A stretch of 38,440 nucleotides of DNA from NCBI RefSeq assembly GCF_002929335.1, contig NZ_PJIL01000027.1, positions 1-38,440 of the forward strand. Direction: 5' to 3'. Made by a program: the position numbers and the translations under genes. The stretch's first letter is position 1; every line of letters begins with the position of its first letter. Below are positions 23,374 to 31,796 of this stretch, piece by piece. The stretch comes from Arthrobacter sp. Y81. GTDB lineage: Bacteria; Actinomycetota; Actinomycetes; Actinomycetales; Micrococcaceae. The notes below the pieces were generated by a model. The model made no database searches and was not told the origin of the DNA. It saw only the letters and a list, made by a program, of their open reading frames with translations.

Positions 23374-24033
23374 ATGACTGAACACCGTGAAACCAGCCTG
23401 GGTCTGCAGGACAACACCGAGCTTCTGCACCGCATCAGCGCCCGCCTCTCGGACCGTTTCGCCGGGATCTTCGCCGCCGAAACCGTCGAGCGCTACGTCT
23501 TCGAGTCCTACACAGCCCTGGCCCGGACAGCGAAGATCACCACCTACCTGCCCGCCACCACCGAACACTTCGCCAGCGACCGGCTGAACGCCCTGGCCAA
23601 ATCCAAAGGGGCGGTCGACTCCGAGGTGCCCGAGGTCTTGTTCGTTTGCGTGCAGAACGCCGGACGGTCCCAAATGGCCGCCGCCCTGCTCACCGTCGAG
23701 GCCAAGGGCAGGATCCACGTCCGTTCCGCCGGCTCCCTGCCGGCATCCGCACTCGACCCCGCCGTCGTGACTGTAATGTCCGAGATGGGCCTGGACCTGT
23801 CCCTGAACTACCCAAAGCCGCTCACCGACGACGTCGTGCGCGCCTCGGACGTCGTGATCACGATGGGCTGCGGAGACTCCTGCCCTATCTATCCCGGAAA
23901 ACGGTACGAGGACTGGGAACTGCCGGACCCGGCCGACCAGCCCCTCGAAACGGTCCGGGAGATCCGCGACCTGATTCACGACCGGGTCAAAACCTTGGTC
24001 GCCTCACTCACAAAGGAAACAACGCACTCATGA
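23374..24033 (+). CDS. Arsenate reductase with N-terminal three-helix domain
   Basis: A 219-residue protein. Residues 1 to about 80 are a helical region (RISARLSDRFAGIFAAETVERYVFESYTALA) of the three-helix-bundle dimerisation type found in actinobacterial ArsC proteins. Residues about 85-219 are a complete ArsC domain with P-loop VCVQNAGRSQ (Cys92, Arg98), GCGDSCPIYPG and the LPDPAD acid loop. The ATG at 23374 has GGAG 8 bases upstream. It is translationally coupled (ATGA) to the next gene. The helical domain also looks like a remnant of a regulator-type dimerisation helix; a sensing role is possible but unproven. Confidence 0.92.
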   Translation: MTEHRETSLGLQDNTELLHRISARLSDRFAGIFAAETVERYVFESYTALARTAKITTYLPATTEHFASDRLNALAKSKGAVDSEVPEVLFVCVQNAGRSQMAAALLTVEAKGRIHVRSAGSLPASALDPAVVTVMSEMGLDLSLNYPKPLTDDVVRASDVVITMGCGDSCPIYPGKRYEDWELPDPADQPLETVREIRDLIHDRVKTLVASLTKETTHS

Positions 24034-24464
24034 CCCAGGAAACACCCGACGCCCACAAGACCCCCGCAGTGCTCTTCGTGTGCAGCAAGAACGGCGGCAA
24101 ATCCCAGCTCGCCGCCGGCCTGATGAACCAGCTCGCCGGAGGGGCCGTCACCGTCTACTCCGCAGGCACCAAACCGGGCAAGTCCCTCAACCCGCAGGCC
24201 GTGGAGTCCCTGACCGAACTCGGCATCGACATCACGGGCGAACACCCCAAGCCCGTCACCGACGAGGTCCTGGACACCGTTGACGCCGTCATCATCCTGG
24301 GCACCGAAGCGAAGCTCGAACCGCACGAAGGCACCCGTTTCGAGGTATGGGAGACAGACGAGCCCTCCGAGCGCGGCATTGAAGGCATGGAACGCATGCG
24401 CCTGGTCCGGGACGACATCAAGGCCCGGGTCCAGAAGCTCCACGCGGAGCTGACCGGGAACTAG
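24030..24464 (+). CDS. LMW-phosphatase/ArsC-like protein with altered P-loop
   Basis: A 144-residue protein of the ArsC/LMW-phosphatase fold. The P-loop reads VCSKNGGKSQ: the nucleophile Cys18 is kept but the invariant oxyanion-binding arginine is Lys24. Cys18 is also the only cysteine, so the intramolecular disulfide cascade of thioredoxin-linked ArsC is impossible. The acid loop appears as WETDEPSERG. It could be a mycothiol-transferase-type reductase, a phosphatase of another substrate, or a binding protein. The same KNGGKSQ loop occurs, from memory, in other actinobacterial proteins, so it is not a recent mutation. Coupled to the upstream arsC by an ATGA overlap. Confidence 0.85.
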   Translation: MTQETPDAHKTPAVLFVCSKNGGKSQLAAGLMNQLAGGAVTVYSAGTKPGKSLNPQAVESLTELGIDITGEHPKPVTDEVLDTVDAVIILGTEAKLEPHEGTRFEVWETDEPSERGIEGMERMRLVRDDIKARVQKLHAELTGN

Positions 24465-24465
24465 C

Positions 24466-25677
24466 ATGCCCGCCCCCGCGGTAACCCGGTCACTGGTCGC
24501 GGAGGGTGCACCGCGCGGGGGCCTCGCCGCGCTGTGCTTCACCCAGACCACTGGGTGGGGCGTGCTCTACTACGCGCTGCTGGCGGCGGTCCGGCCCATC
24601 AGCGAGGACACCGGCTGGGACCCGGCCCTCGTGACCGGGGCGTTTTCGGCCGGACTGCTCGTCTCTGCCGTGGCGGGGATCGCCGTTGGCAGGATCCTAG
24701 ACCGGACGGGCCCCCGCAATCTCATGATCCGGGGATCCGTGGTCGGCGTTCTGGCGTTGGTTTTGGTCGGTGTGGCGCCGAATCTGCCCATGTTCGCAGC
24801 GGCATGGCTGCTGGCCGGAACCGCGCAGGCCGCGGTGCTGTATCAGCCGGCGTTCACCGTGATCAGCCGCTGGTACGGCCCCGCCCGGGTCAGGCCGCTG
24901 ACCATCCTGACCCTCGTCGCGGGATTCGCGTCCACGGTCTTCGCCCCGCTCACCGCGGCCCTGTGTGCCGCGTTCGGCTGGCGGGCCGCGTTCCTCGTAC
25001 TGGCCGCAGTGATGGGCCTGATCACCGTTCCCCTGCACGCCCGCTACCTGAACCGCACCTGGGTGCCCAATATGCCCGGAGCCCCTGCGGCCGACGACAG
25101 GGAGGTGATGCGCTCGGTCCGGCGCAGCGGAGAATTCCGCGGCCTGCAGGCCGTCATGGTCCTGCTGTGCCTCGGCCTCTACACGGTGACGCTGAACATC
25201 ATCCCCGTGCTGATGGAAAAAGGTGCCGATTACGCCACGGCCGCACTCGGCCTCGGACTCGTGGGAGCAGGGCAGGTCGGCGGCCGCCTGTTCTTCGCCG
25301 CCATCCCTTCCATGGCCCGGCTGCCGGTCATCACCGGCACGGCCACCGTCACGGTCCTGATGCTCGCCGCGTTGCCCGGACCTGTTCCGGTGCTGATCGC
25401 GGCCGGCGTGCTCGCCGGTGCAGTCCGCGGCTGCCAGACACTGTTGCAGGCCACCATCGTCGCCGACCGGTGGGGTGCAGGCGGCCTTGGCACCCTGCAA
25501 GGAACGTTCGCCGCACCGCTTACCGCCGTCACGGCCCTCGCCCCGGCGGCCGGACCCGCCATGGCAGCCTGGCTTGGCTCGTTCACATCCATGGCTTACG
25601 CCACGGCGGCCGCCACCTGGCTTGCTGCAGTCATCGCCGTGGTCACGCACCTCAGCAGAGGTTCCCGTGTCCACTGA
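24466..25677 (+). CDS. MFS transporter, last intact gene of the ars operon
   Basis: A 403-residue, roughly 12-helix major facilitator protein starting with an ATG one base after the previous stop. GRILDRTGPRNLMIRGSV is the loop 2-3 signature. TLVAGFASTVFAPLTAAL and the GRLFFAAIP segment fit the OFA/MCT-like branch. MFS proteins such as ArsK (Agrobacterium) export trivalent arsenic and antimony species, and with no ArsB or Acr3 nearby this is the best candidate for active efflux, perhaps of As(III), organoarsenicals or a peptide/thiol complex. Its substrate cannot be read from sequence, and I do not assign it to ArsK. Confidence 0.88.
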   Translation: MPAPAVTRSLVAEGAPRGGLAALCFTQTTGWGVLYYALLAAVRPISEDTGWDPALVTGAFSAGLLVSAVAGIAVGRILDRTGPRNLMIRGSVVGVLALVLVGVAPNLPMFAAAWLLAGTAQAAVLYQPAFTVISRWYGPARVRPLTILTLVAGFASTVFAPLTAALCAAFGWRAAFLVLAAVMGLITVPLHARYLNRTWVPNMPGAPAADDREVMRSVRRSGEFRGLQAVMVLLCLGLYTVTLNIIPVLMEKGADYATAALGLGLVGAGQVGGRLFFAAIPSMARLPVITGTATVTVLMLAALPGPVPVLIAAGVLAGAVRGCQTLLQATIVADRWGAGGLGTLQGTFAAPLTAVTALAPAAGPAMAAWLGSFTSMAYATAAATWLAAVIAVVTHLSRGSRVH

Positions 25678-25885
25678 ACGATGGCCGGACGGACCGATTG
25701 TGCTCGGCGTCGGGTGGAAGTTTTCTAGCCGTCTGGCGGAGAGCACAGGTGCCTCACTGGTCGTTGCGGGCGCCCGCCGGCAAGGGCCCCTTGCCCGCGT
25801 GGACAGGCTTCTTGAAGGCTCCGTTTCTGCATCCCTGATCCGCCGCCAGCGACGACCCGTCCTCATTGTTCCCGGCCGCAGATGA
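25667..25885 (+). pseudogene. Internally deleted universal stress protein
   Basis: A 72-codon frame starting with GTG inside the end of the MFS gene. It begins WPDGPIVLGV, like the first strand of a UspA domain, then jumps at about residue 27 to GASLVVAGARRQGPLARVDRLLEGSVSASLI and PVLIVPG, the C-terminal half with the ATP-loop pattern G-x2-G...GSVS. About 60-70 central residues of a normal 140-residue domain are absent. The outcome looks like a fused remnant; a functional mini-USP is less likely. Confidence 0.6.
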
Positions 25886-26289
25886 AAGGGCTTCGACTCT
25901 ATGAAACTGCGTTTTCCCTCTGGCCGGTCTGGCCGTTTTCCAGACTGCGCTGATCGGTGGCGCGTCTCTTGGGAGGTTGGCCTGGGGCGGAGGGCACGAT
26001 GTGCTGCCGGCCGGACGTTGGTGAGCGAGAGTGTCACGTCAGTATCCATGTGGGTGCTGACAGCCTATTTCGCCCCCGGTGTGATCATGAACGGGATCTC
26101 CCGCAGCAAACCGGAGCGCCTCATCATGACGCCCACCGCGCTGGCTGAGCGGCGCTTTACCTGATCCTTGCGGTCGGCTGATTCCCGGCCTGTGTCTGCG
26201 TGGACCGGCTTTGCGACGCGCCTTCTCCGGCTCTCCATCCGTACTGTAAACTGCCGTCGACGCTTAGGCGAAGCCGGAAGGAGACCCGG
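25886..26289. other. Gap of about 400 bases without a recognisable gene
   Basis: Short frames occur on both strands but none has a ribosome site with family resemblance. One minus-strand segment (about 26065-26150) reads like protein (VGVMMRRSGLLREIPFMITPGAK) but has no start context and no known family. The promoter of ppk2 should lie near 26200-26280; I could not place it with confidence. Confidence 0.4.
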
Positions 26290-27225
26290 ATGGCACAGGC
26301 AGGCAAGCCGTGGACGCCCGGGGACCAGTGGTGGGTCAGGGACAACCTCCGCCACGCCATTGACCGTCTCGTGGAGCTGGGCTACACCGTGCGGGGCGGG
26401 CAGGGCGAAGACCCTGAACTCATCGATCCCGGCGGCTCGGCGGTGGAGACCTGGCGCGAGGACTACCCGTACGACGAGCGGATGTCGCGGGAGGAATACG
26501 AGCTCGAGAAATACCGCCTGCAGGTCGAACTACTGAAGTTCCAGTACTGGGGCCAGGACCACGGTCTCAAGAACGTGATCGTTTTCGAAGGCCGCGACGC
26601 TGCTGGCAAAGGCGGGACGATAAAGCGCTTCACCGAACACCTGGATCCCCGCTCGGCCCGGACCGTGGCCCTTAGCAAGCCGTCGGACCGTGAACAGGGC
26701 CAATGGTACTTCCAGCGCTACATCCAGCACCTGCCCACTGCCGGTGAAATCGTGATGTTCGACCGCTCCTGGTACAACCGGGGGAACGTGGAACGGGTCA
26801 TGGGCTTCTGCACCGACGAGGAGTATCGCACCTTCATGGAGCAGGCGCCGGTTTTTGAGAAGATGCTGGTGGACTCCGGAATCCACCTGAACAAGTTCTG
26901 GTTCTCAGTGACCCGCCACGAGCAGCGCACCCGCTTTGCAATCCGCCAGATCGATCCGGTGCGGCGCTGGAAGCTTTCGCCCGTGGACCTCGCCTCCCTG
27001 GACCGGTGGGAGGCCTACACGGAAGCCAAGGAGGAGACGTTTCTGCGTACAGATACAGATCACGCGCCCTGGATCACCATCAAGTCCAACGACAAGAAAC
27101 GGGGACGAATCAACGCCATCCGATTCTTCCTCAATCAATTCGATTACGACGAAAAGAATACCTCCGTGGTTCACGACGCTGACCCGCTCATCGTGCGCCG
27201 CGGCCGCGAAGCCGTCGGAGACTGA
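26290..27225 (+). CDS. ppk2: Polyphosphate kinase 2 family protein
   Basis: A 311-residue cytoplasmic kinase that transfers phosphate between inorganic polyphosphate and nucleotides. Walker A is FEGRDAAGKGGTIKRF (about residues 99-114) and the Walker B-like lid region is IVMFDRSWYNRG (about 154-165), both typical of single-domain PPK2. VTRHEQRTRFAIRQIDPVRRWKLSPVD is also family-typical. The preferred direction (NDP to NTP or the reverse) cannot be decided from motifs alone. The ATG at 26290 follows GAAGGAGACC. No partner gene is adjacent on the same strand. Confidence 0.94.
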   Translation: MAQAGKPWTPGDQWWVRDNLRHAIDRLVELGYTVRGGQGEDPELIDPGGSAVETWREDYPYDERMSREEYELEKYRLQVELLKFQYWGQDHGLKNVIVFEGRDAAGKGGTIKRFTEHLDPRSARTVALSKPSDREQGQWYFQRYIQHLPTAGEIVMFDRSWYNRGNVERVMGFCTDEEYRTFMEQAPVFEKMLVDSGIHLNKFWFSVTRHEQRTRFAIRQIDPVRRWKLSPVDLASLDRWEAYTEAKEETFLRTDTDHAPWITIKSNDKKRGRINAIRFFLNQFDYDEKNTSVVHDADPLIVRRGREAVGD

Positions 27226-27235
27226 ACCCCATCCG

Positions 27236-27520
27236 GCCAGGTGGAGTTGACCCTGCCGGCGGCAATGTCATCGGCGCAGACTACGGCGTCGAGCACGATG
27301 CCCCTCGCGCACCGACCCCTGCGGCGCTGCCCCCGGCGGTGCTGCCGCCGTCGTGCGCTACGGTCCATCCCCGCCCCGCCAGGAGCGGCTCCGCGACGTC
27401 GCGGGGGAATCCGGTGGAGAGCGCAACCTTGACTCCGCGGCCCTGCATTTCGCGGACGGCGTCTTCGACGCCGGAGAGCGCCGCCGCGTTCGATCAGGGC
27501 GGTGATGGCTTCGACCTTGT
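27236..27520 (-). pseudogene. Remnant of a HAD-superfamily phosphonatase-like hydrolase
   Basis: On the minus strand three segments in different frames read in order: DKVEAITALIERGGAL, then SGVEDAVREMQGRGVKVALSTGFPRDVAEPLLAGRGW, then IVLDAVVCADDIAAGR. This is the order of the cap and second HAD motif (S/T in LSTGF) and the VCADD-xxxGRP segment of phosphonatase-like hydrolases. Frameshifts near 27465 and 27310 and the lack of the nucleophile motif, DxDGT, show that the gene is dead. It lies between ppk2 and the YceI gene and faces the other way. Confidence 0.5.
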
Positions 27521-27610
27521 CTAATGTCCCAGGGTGCCGGTCTGATACTGTGTGCTACACCTTTCCGTAGCACAGTCCCTGTGCCGGCACGCCTGCACAG
27601 GAGGCATTCC

Positions 27611-28174
27611 ATGGCTGAAATCTTGTCGCACTTTTCGGGTGAGAGGCGCTTTGACCCCACCCACACCCGCATCGGTTTCTCAACGCGCCACGCAATGGTG
27701 ACCAAAGTGCGCGGAGCGTTCAACGACGTTGAGGGCGCCATTCATGTCAATGCCGAAAACCCTGAGCAGTCGTCGGCACGGATGACCATCAAGGTGGCCA
27801 GCATTGACACTCGCAATGCGGACCGCGACCAGCACCTGCGTACTAACGAATTCTTTGACGCACCGCAGTTTCCGGAGATCACGTTCTCCAGCAACCGGGT
27901 GGACCAAGTCGACGACGGCCACTTCATCGTTGGCGGTGACGTCACCATCCGCGGAGTCACCAAGGACATCGCCATCCCGCTGGACTTCATCGGCGTCGAA
28001 CGTGACCCCATGGGTAACCTCCGGGCGGGCTTTGAAGGCTCACGCCGGATTGACCGGCAGGACTTCGGTCTTACATGGAATGCGGCTCTTGACTCCGGCG
28101 GGGTCCTTATCTCGGAAAAGATCACCCTTGAATTCGAAATCTCCGCCGTGAAAGTCGAAGAACCGGCGGCCTGA
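27611..28174 (+). CDS. YceI-family lipid-binding protein
   Basis: A 187-residue YceI domain protein: beta-barrel fold binding isoprenoid-like lipids. FDPTHTRIGFSTRHAMVTKVRGAFNDVEG at the start, NADRDQHLRTNEFFDAPQFPEITF in the middle and GDVTIRGVTKDIAIPLDF are the family blocks. There is no signal peptide, so the protein is cytoplasmic, as usual in actinobacteria. The ATG at 27611 follows an AGGAGG ribosome site 8 bases upstream. No functional link with neighbours is visible. Confidence 0.94.
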   Translation: MAEILSHFSGERRFDPTHTRIGFSTRHAMVTKVRGAFNDVEGAIHVNAENPEQSSARMTIKVASIDTRNADRDQHLRTNEFFDAPQFPEITFSSNRVDQVDDGHFIVGGDVTIRGVTKDIAIPLDFIGVERDPMGNLRAGFEGSRRIDRQDFGLTWNAALDSGGVLISEKITLEFEISAVKVEEPAA

Positions 28175-28460
28175 CACCCACCGAGCTATTTCCTGGCGGT
28201 TAACAACGGGTGGCTTGTGAAAAGTGAAACATCCGACGGCAGTTTCGGGGGGCGGCGCTGGACCCTGGCGGGGTGTGGCCCGTGTGTTGCGCACATCTCC
28301 GGGCTGGAGGGGTGTGTGAAGGTCTTCCTCGTCGGTTCGGGTGCTTGTATGCTGTGGATCGGAGAGCCGGGAAGCCTGGTCGGCCCGTGGGCAATGCCTG
28401 CGGAACGCCCTCGGCGACCGCCTCGGGTGTTCGCGTGATGACCTGAGGAGCGGCCGGCTC

Positions 28461-29369
28461 ATGAATGCAGCAACACAACCTGTCATCGAGACCCTGGGCC
28501 TTGTTAAGGACTTCGGCAGGACACGGGCACTGGGCGGCCTGAACCTGAGCGTTGCCGCCGGGGAAATCCACGGTTTTCTGGGCCCCAACGGTGCGGGGAA
28601 ATCCACGACCCTGAGGGTTCTTCTGGGGCTGATCCGCCCCACCGCAGGCACTGCGCGGGTGTTCGGGCTGGATCCCTGGGCCGACCCGGTCGCCACGCAC
28701 CGGGACATCGCCTACGTCCCGGGGGATGTGAGTCTGTGGCCGAACCTTTCCGGCGGGGAAGTCATCGATCTGCTCACCGGCCTGCGTGGCGGCGCCGACG
28801 GGAATCTGCGCCGGCAGCTCATCGAGGAGTTTGAGTTCGATCCGCGGAAGAAGGCCCGGACCTACTCGAAAGGCAACCGGCAGAAGGTCGCCCTCATCGC
28901 CGCGTTCGCCCGCCCGGCACGCCTGTATCTGCTGGATGAGCCCAGCGCCGGCCTGGACCCGGTGATGGATGCCGTGTTCCGCCGCCACATCGAACGGGTC
29001 AGCAGGGGCGGGGCGACCGTTCTGCTCTCCAGCCACATTCTCAGCGAGGTCGAACAGCTCTGTGACCGGATCACTATCATCCGGTCCGGTGCCGCGGTCG
29101 AGACCGGGACCCTGGGTGAACTCCGGCACCTGAAACGCACGCATTTCCGGGTCACCGGGCTGGCCGAGCCGGCGCGCCTGGCGGCGCTGCCCGGGACGCA
29201 CGGGATCAGCATTGACGGCGCCGCTGCCGAGTTCGACGCCGACGCCGCGGATCTCGGTGCTGTCCTGGCCGGGATCGCCGAGCCGGGGATCAGCGGACTC
29301 AGCGTCGCACCGCCGTCGCTGGAGTCCTTGTTCCTGCGCCACTACAGTGACGGCAGCGGGGTGAAGTGA
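28461..29369 (+). CDS. ABC exporter ATP-binding subunit
   Basis: A 302-residue ATPase. Walker A is GPNGAGKST (residues 41-49), the signature is the drug-exporter variant YSKGNRQKVAL in place of LSGGQ, Walker B is LYLLDEPSAGLDP and the switch histidine follows in LLSSHIL. The ATG at 28461 follows GAGGAG. Its TGA overlaps the ATG of the permease (TGATG), so the two are coupled. The pair resembles actinobacterial antibiotic-efflux systems. No TetR regulator is adjacent. Bases 28175-28460 ahead of the gene hold no convincing gene; a GTG-started 73-codon frame there lacks a ribosome site. Confidence 0.93.
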   Translation: MNAATQPVIETLGLVKDFGRTRALGGLNLSVAAGEIHGFLGPNGAGKSTTLRVLLGLIRPTAGTARVFGLDPWADPVATHRDIAYVPGDVSLWPNLSGGEVIDLLTGLRGGADGNLRRQLIEEFEFDPRKKARTYSKGNRQKVALIAAFARPARLYLLDEPSAGLDPVMDAVFRRHIERVSRGGATVLLSSHILSEVEQLCDRITIIRSGAAVETGTLGELRHLKRTHFRVTGLAEPARLAALPGTHGISIDGAAAEFDADAADLGAVLAGIAEPGISGLSVAPPSLESLFLRHYSDGSGVK

Positions 29370-30988
29370 TGCCCGGTGTGGTGCGGCTGGCATTGTTCCA
29401 GGCCCGCAGGGACCGGGTGACGCTGCAGGTCTGGATCCTCGGTATCACGCTGCTCGGCTTTGCGACCTCCAGCGCCGTTGTCACGCAATTTGGTGACGAG
29501 CCCGCGCAGGAAGCGATCCTGACCCTGGCAGCTTCGAACCCGGCGTTTCTTTTCATGCGCGGACTGCCCGACGGCACAGGTGTCGGGGCGGTCGTGTTCT
29601 TCCAGGGCTTTGCGTTCACCGCGGTCCTGGCAGGTCTGATGAGCACGTTCCTGGTGGTGCGGCACACCCGCACCGATGAAGAACTCGGACGGGCCGAACT
29701 TCTCGGCTCGGCGCCCCTGCCGCGGGCGGCATCCCTGGCGGCGACGCTGCTGTTGGGCGCGGCCGCGAACGTGCTCCTGGCCGTGTTTGTTGCCGCCGGT
29801 TTCGTCGCGGCCGGGCTGGAAGTTCCCGGTGCCGCGGGGGCCGGTGCCGCCGTCGGTGCTGTCGGTGTGTTCTTTCTGGGCCTTGCCGCGGCCGTCGCCC
29901 AGGTCCTGCCCTCAGGCCGGAGCGCGAACGGTGCGGCTGCGGGCTTGGTGGGGGCGGCGTATCTGCTCCGGGGTGTCGGGGACGCGCTGGGGACCCCGGC
30001 GGCGGATCTGCTGCACGTGGACAGTGCGTGGCCCTCGCTCCTGTCGCCCATCGGCTGGGGCCAGCGGGTACGGCCGTTCACCGGCCCGGACCTGTCCGCG
30101 CTGCTGGTCCTTCTCGCTGCCGCGCTGGGCCTGGCAACTGCTGCAGTGTTGGTCCGGCAACGGCGGGATGTGGGCGCCAGCCTCCTGCCCCAGCGCGAGG
30201 GCAGGGAGCGGGCCGGAATCGGGGGCACATCGTTCGTGGGCCTGGCCTGGCGCCTGCAGCGCTCCACCCTGGCCGGATGGTGCGTCGGGGCAGCCGTGTT
30301 GGGAGCCGTGGCCGGCGCTCTTGGCCCTCTGGTTTCCGAGACGGTCTCCAGTGTGGCGCCGCTGCGGGACCTGATTTCCCGGCTCGTGCCGGGTGGCCAG
30401 ACCGGACTCATTGACGTGTTCGTCACGGCGCTGCTCGGTGTGGCCGGGGTGTTCGCGGCGGCTGCAGGCATTCAGGCGGTGCTGCGGATGCGCGCGGAAG
30501 AGGCCGAGGGCAGGGCCGAGCTGCTCCTGGCCGCTCCGCTATCCCGGGGCCGGTGGCTCGGCGCGAACCTGTTTATCGCGGCTCTTTCGGCGGTCGTTGT
30601 TTCCGGAACGGCCGGCGTCTCTGCCGCCATCGGTCTGGGACTTTCGGGCACCACCAACGGACCTGCCGGGTCTGTGGTGCCGGCAGCGCTGGCGCATGTT
30701 CCCGCTGCCTTCGTGTTCCTGGCGGCGGCCTCTGTGGTCTTCGCGTTTGCACCGCGGCTCAGTGTTGTGCTCGGTTGGGGGATGCTTGCGGCCGGACTTG
30801 TTCTGGGCGAATTCGGGGAGCTCTTCGGGCTGCCGGTGTGGCTGCAGGACGTGAGCCCGTTCCGGCATTCCTCGGCCATGCCCGTCGAGCCCTTCGACCC
30901 GGCCGGGGCGCTGGGCCTGGCCGTCATCGCGGCGGCTTTGGCCGGCCTGGCCACGTACGTGATCCAGCGGCGGGACCTGACCGCGTGA
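29369..30988 (+). CDS. ABC exporter permease, COG3559 type
   Basis: A 539-residue polytopic membrane protein with about 12 helices arranged as two similar halves, each including an RT-x-EELGRAELL or RAEEAEGRAELLLAAPL segment (FLVVRHTRTDEELGRAELLG near 95; VLRMRAEEAEGRAELL near 375). These repeats are typical of the putative polyketide-antibiotic exporter family (COG3559). Translation is coupled to the ATPase by a TGATG overlap. The substrate is unknown. The length and repeat structure appear complete. Confidence 0.9.
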   Translation: MPGVVRLALFQARRDRVTLQVWILGITLLGFATSSAVVTQFGDEPAQEAILTLAASNPAFLFMRGLPDGTGVGAVVFFQGFAFTAVLAGLMSTFLVVRHTRTDEELGRAELLGSAPLPRAASLAATLLLGAAANVLLAVFVAAGFVAAGLEVPGAAGAGAAVGAVGVFFLGLAAAVAQVLPSGRSANGAAAGLVGAAYLLRGVGDALGTPAADLLHVDSAWPSLLSPIGWGQRVRPFTGPDLSALLVLLAAALGLATAAVLVRQRRDVGASLLPQREGRERAGIGGTSFVGLAWRLQRSTLAGWCVGAAVLGAVAGALGPLVSETVSSVAPLRDLISRLVPGGQTGLIDVFVTALLGVAGVFAAAAGIQAVLRMRAEEAEGRAELLLAAPLSRGRWLGANLFIAALSAVVVSGTAGVSAAIGLGLSGTTNGPAGSVVPAALAHVPAAFVFLAAASVVFAFAPRLSVVLGWGMLAAGLVLGEFGELFGLPVWLQDVSPFRHSSAMPVEPFDPAGALGLAVIAAALAGLATYVIQRRDLTA

Positions 30989-31323
30989 AATTCATCGTGT
31001 GAGCAATTCCCGCCGCCGGATCAAAGGCACCGGGGATGGTGTCCGCGTAGTCCTCAGCGTGGGCGAAAGCGACACCGGCATCCTGGCGTGAGGCGGTCCC
31101 ACCATGCAGTGCGCCAAAACCCGATGCTGTGGAAGAGACCCATTCCGGTATCCGTCGGTGGGCGGCCCGGTGCAGGAGTCGAGGGCTGGCAGCGCTGCCG
31201 TTACCTCGGCGAGCAGTTTCCGGGAACGGACTGAACCGGGGCCGCTGTTGGCGGGGTGGTCCGATTGATTCAGTCGGCAAGTGCTTCGGTAAGCCGCACC
31301 GTACCCCCTGTGCGCATGCCCCT
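30989..31323. other. Gap of about 335 bases without a recognisable gene
   Basis: No reading frame has a convincing ribosome site. A minus-strand stretch (about 31010-31140) reads SSTASGFGALHGGTASRQDAGVAFAHAEDYADTIPGAFDPAAGI, which has protein-like composition, but no family could be assigned. It may be the end of a decayed gene. No terminator hairpin was recognised after the permease. Confidence 0.35.
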
Positions 31324-31728
31324 TCACTCTTCTGAAAGGCCCGTAGGGGCAGCGGTATCGTTCTGCCAGAGTCCGACCACGTTGCCTTCGCTGTCCCGGA
31401 AATACGCGTTCCAGCCAGAACCCGGAACCGCCATCCTGCCTCGTACTGTCTCGCCCCCCTGACGCGCTATCTGCTCCAGCGCGGCGTCGATGTCCTCGAC
31501 CGAGATGGTGACCACTGGTGCCTGGAGCATGTCTCCGCGGCGGAAGATTCCGCCGTTGATGGAGCCGGGTTCTGCTGGCTCACCCTGGTCGTTCATTGGC
31601 GCGGTCATTGCCAGGCTGTACTCCATCTCCGGTATCACCTGAAATTTCCAGCCGAAGATCGAATTGTAGAACTTCCTCGCGCGATCTTCGTCGTCCGCGG
31701 GGATCTCAAAATGTACTACTCCACTCAT
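31324..31728 (-). CDS. VOC-family (glyoxalase-like) protein
   Basis: A 134-residue protein of the vicinal oxygen chelate superfamily with two beta-alpha-beta-beta-beta modules. VVHFEIPADDEDRARKFYNSIFGWKF begins the first and PVVTISVEDIDAALEQIARQGGETV the second, ending in NAYFRDSEGNVVGLWQND. This subgroup is usually annotated as a glyoxalase/bleomycin-resistance-like protein of unknown substrate. The start is set at the ATG 31728 (MSGVVHFEIP), the family-typical beginning. It follows the GyrI-like gene by 68 bases on the same strand. Confidence 0.88.
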   Translation of the reverse strand: MSGVVHFEIPADDEDRARKFYNSIFGWKFQVIPEMEYSLAMTAPMNDQGEPAEPGSINGGIFRRGDMLQAPVVTISVEDIDAALEQIARQGGETVRGRMAVPGSGWNAYFRDSEGNVVGLWQNDTAAPTGLSEE

Positions 31729-31796
31729 TGCATTCACCCACAGGTTTGAAGGGCTGCCTTGGCGCACTGCTGCTTTCTCGGTTCTAGTCTTCATCT

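Noticed and set aside
24534..25838. 434-codon plus-strand frame over the MFS gene
   Set aside because: Arg/His/Pro-rich shifted reading of the MFS transporter.
24697..26049. 450-codon minus-strand frame
   Set aside because: Antisense to the MFS gene with no recognisable motifs or ribosome site.
28217..28438. 73-codon GTG-started frame before the ABC exporter
   Set aside because: No ribosome site, no family resemblance, odd composition.
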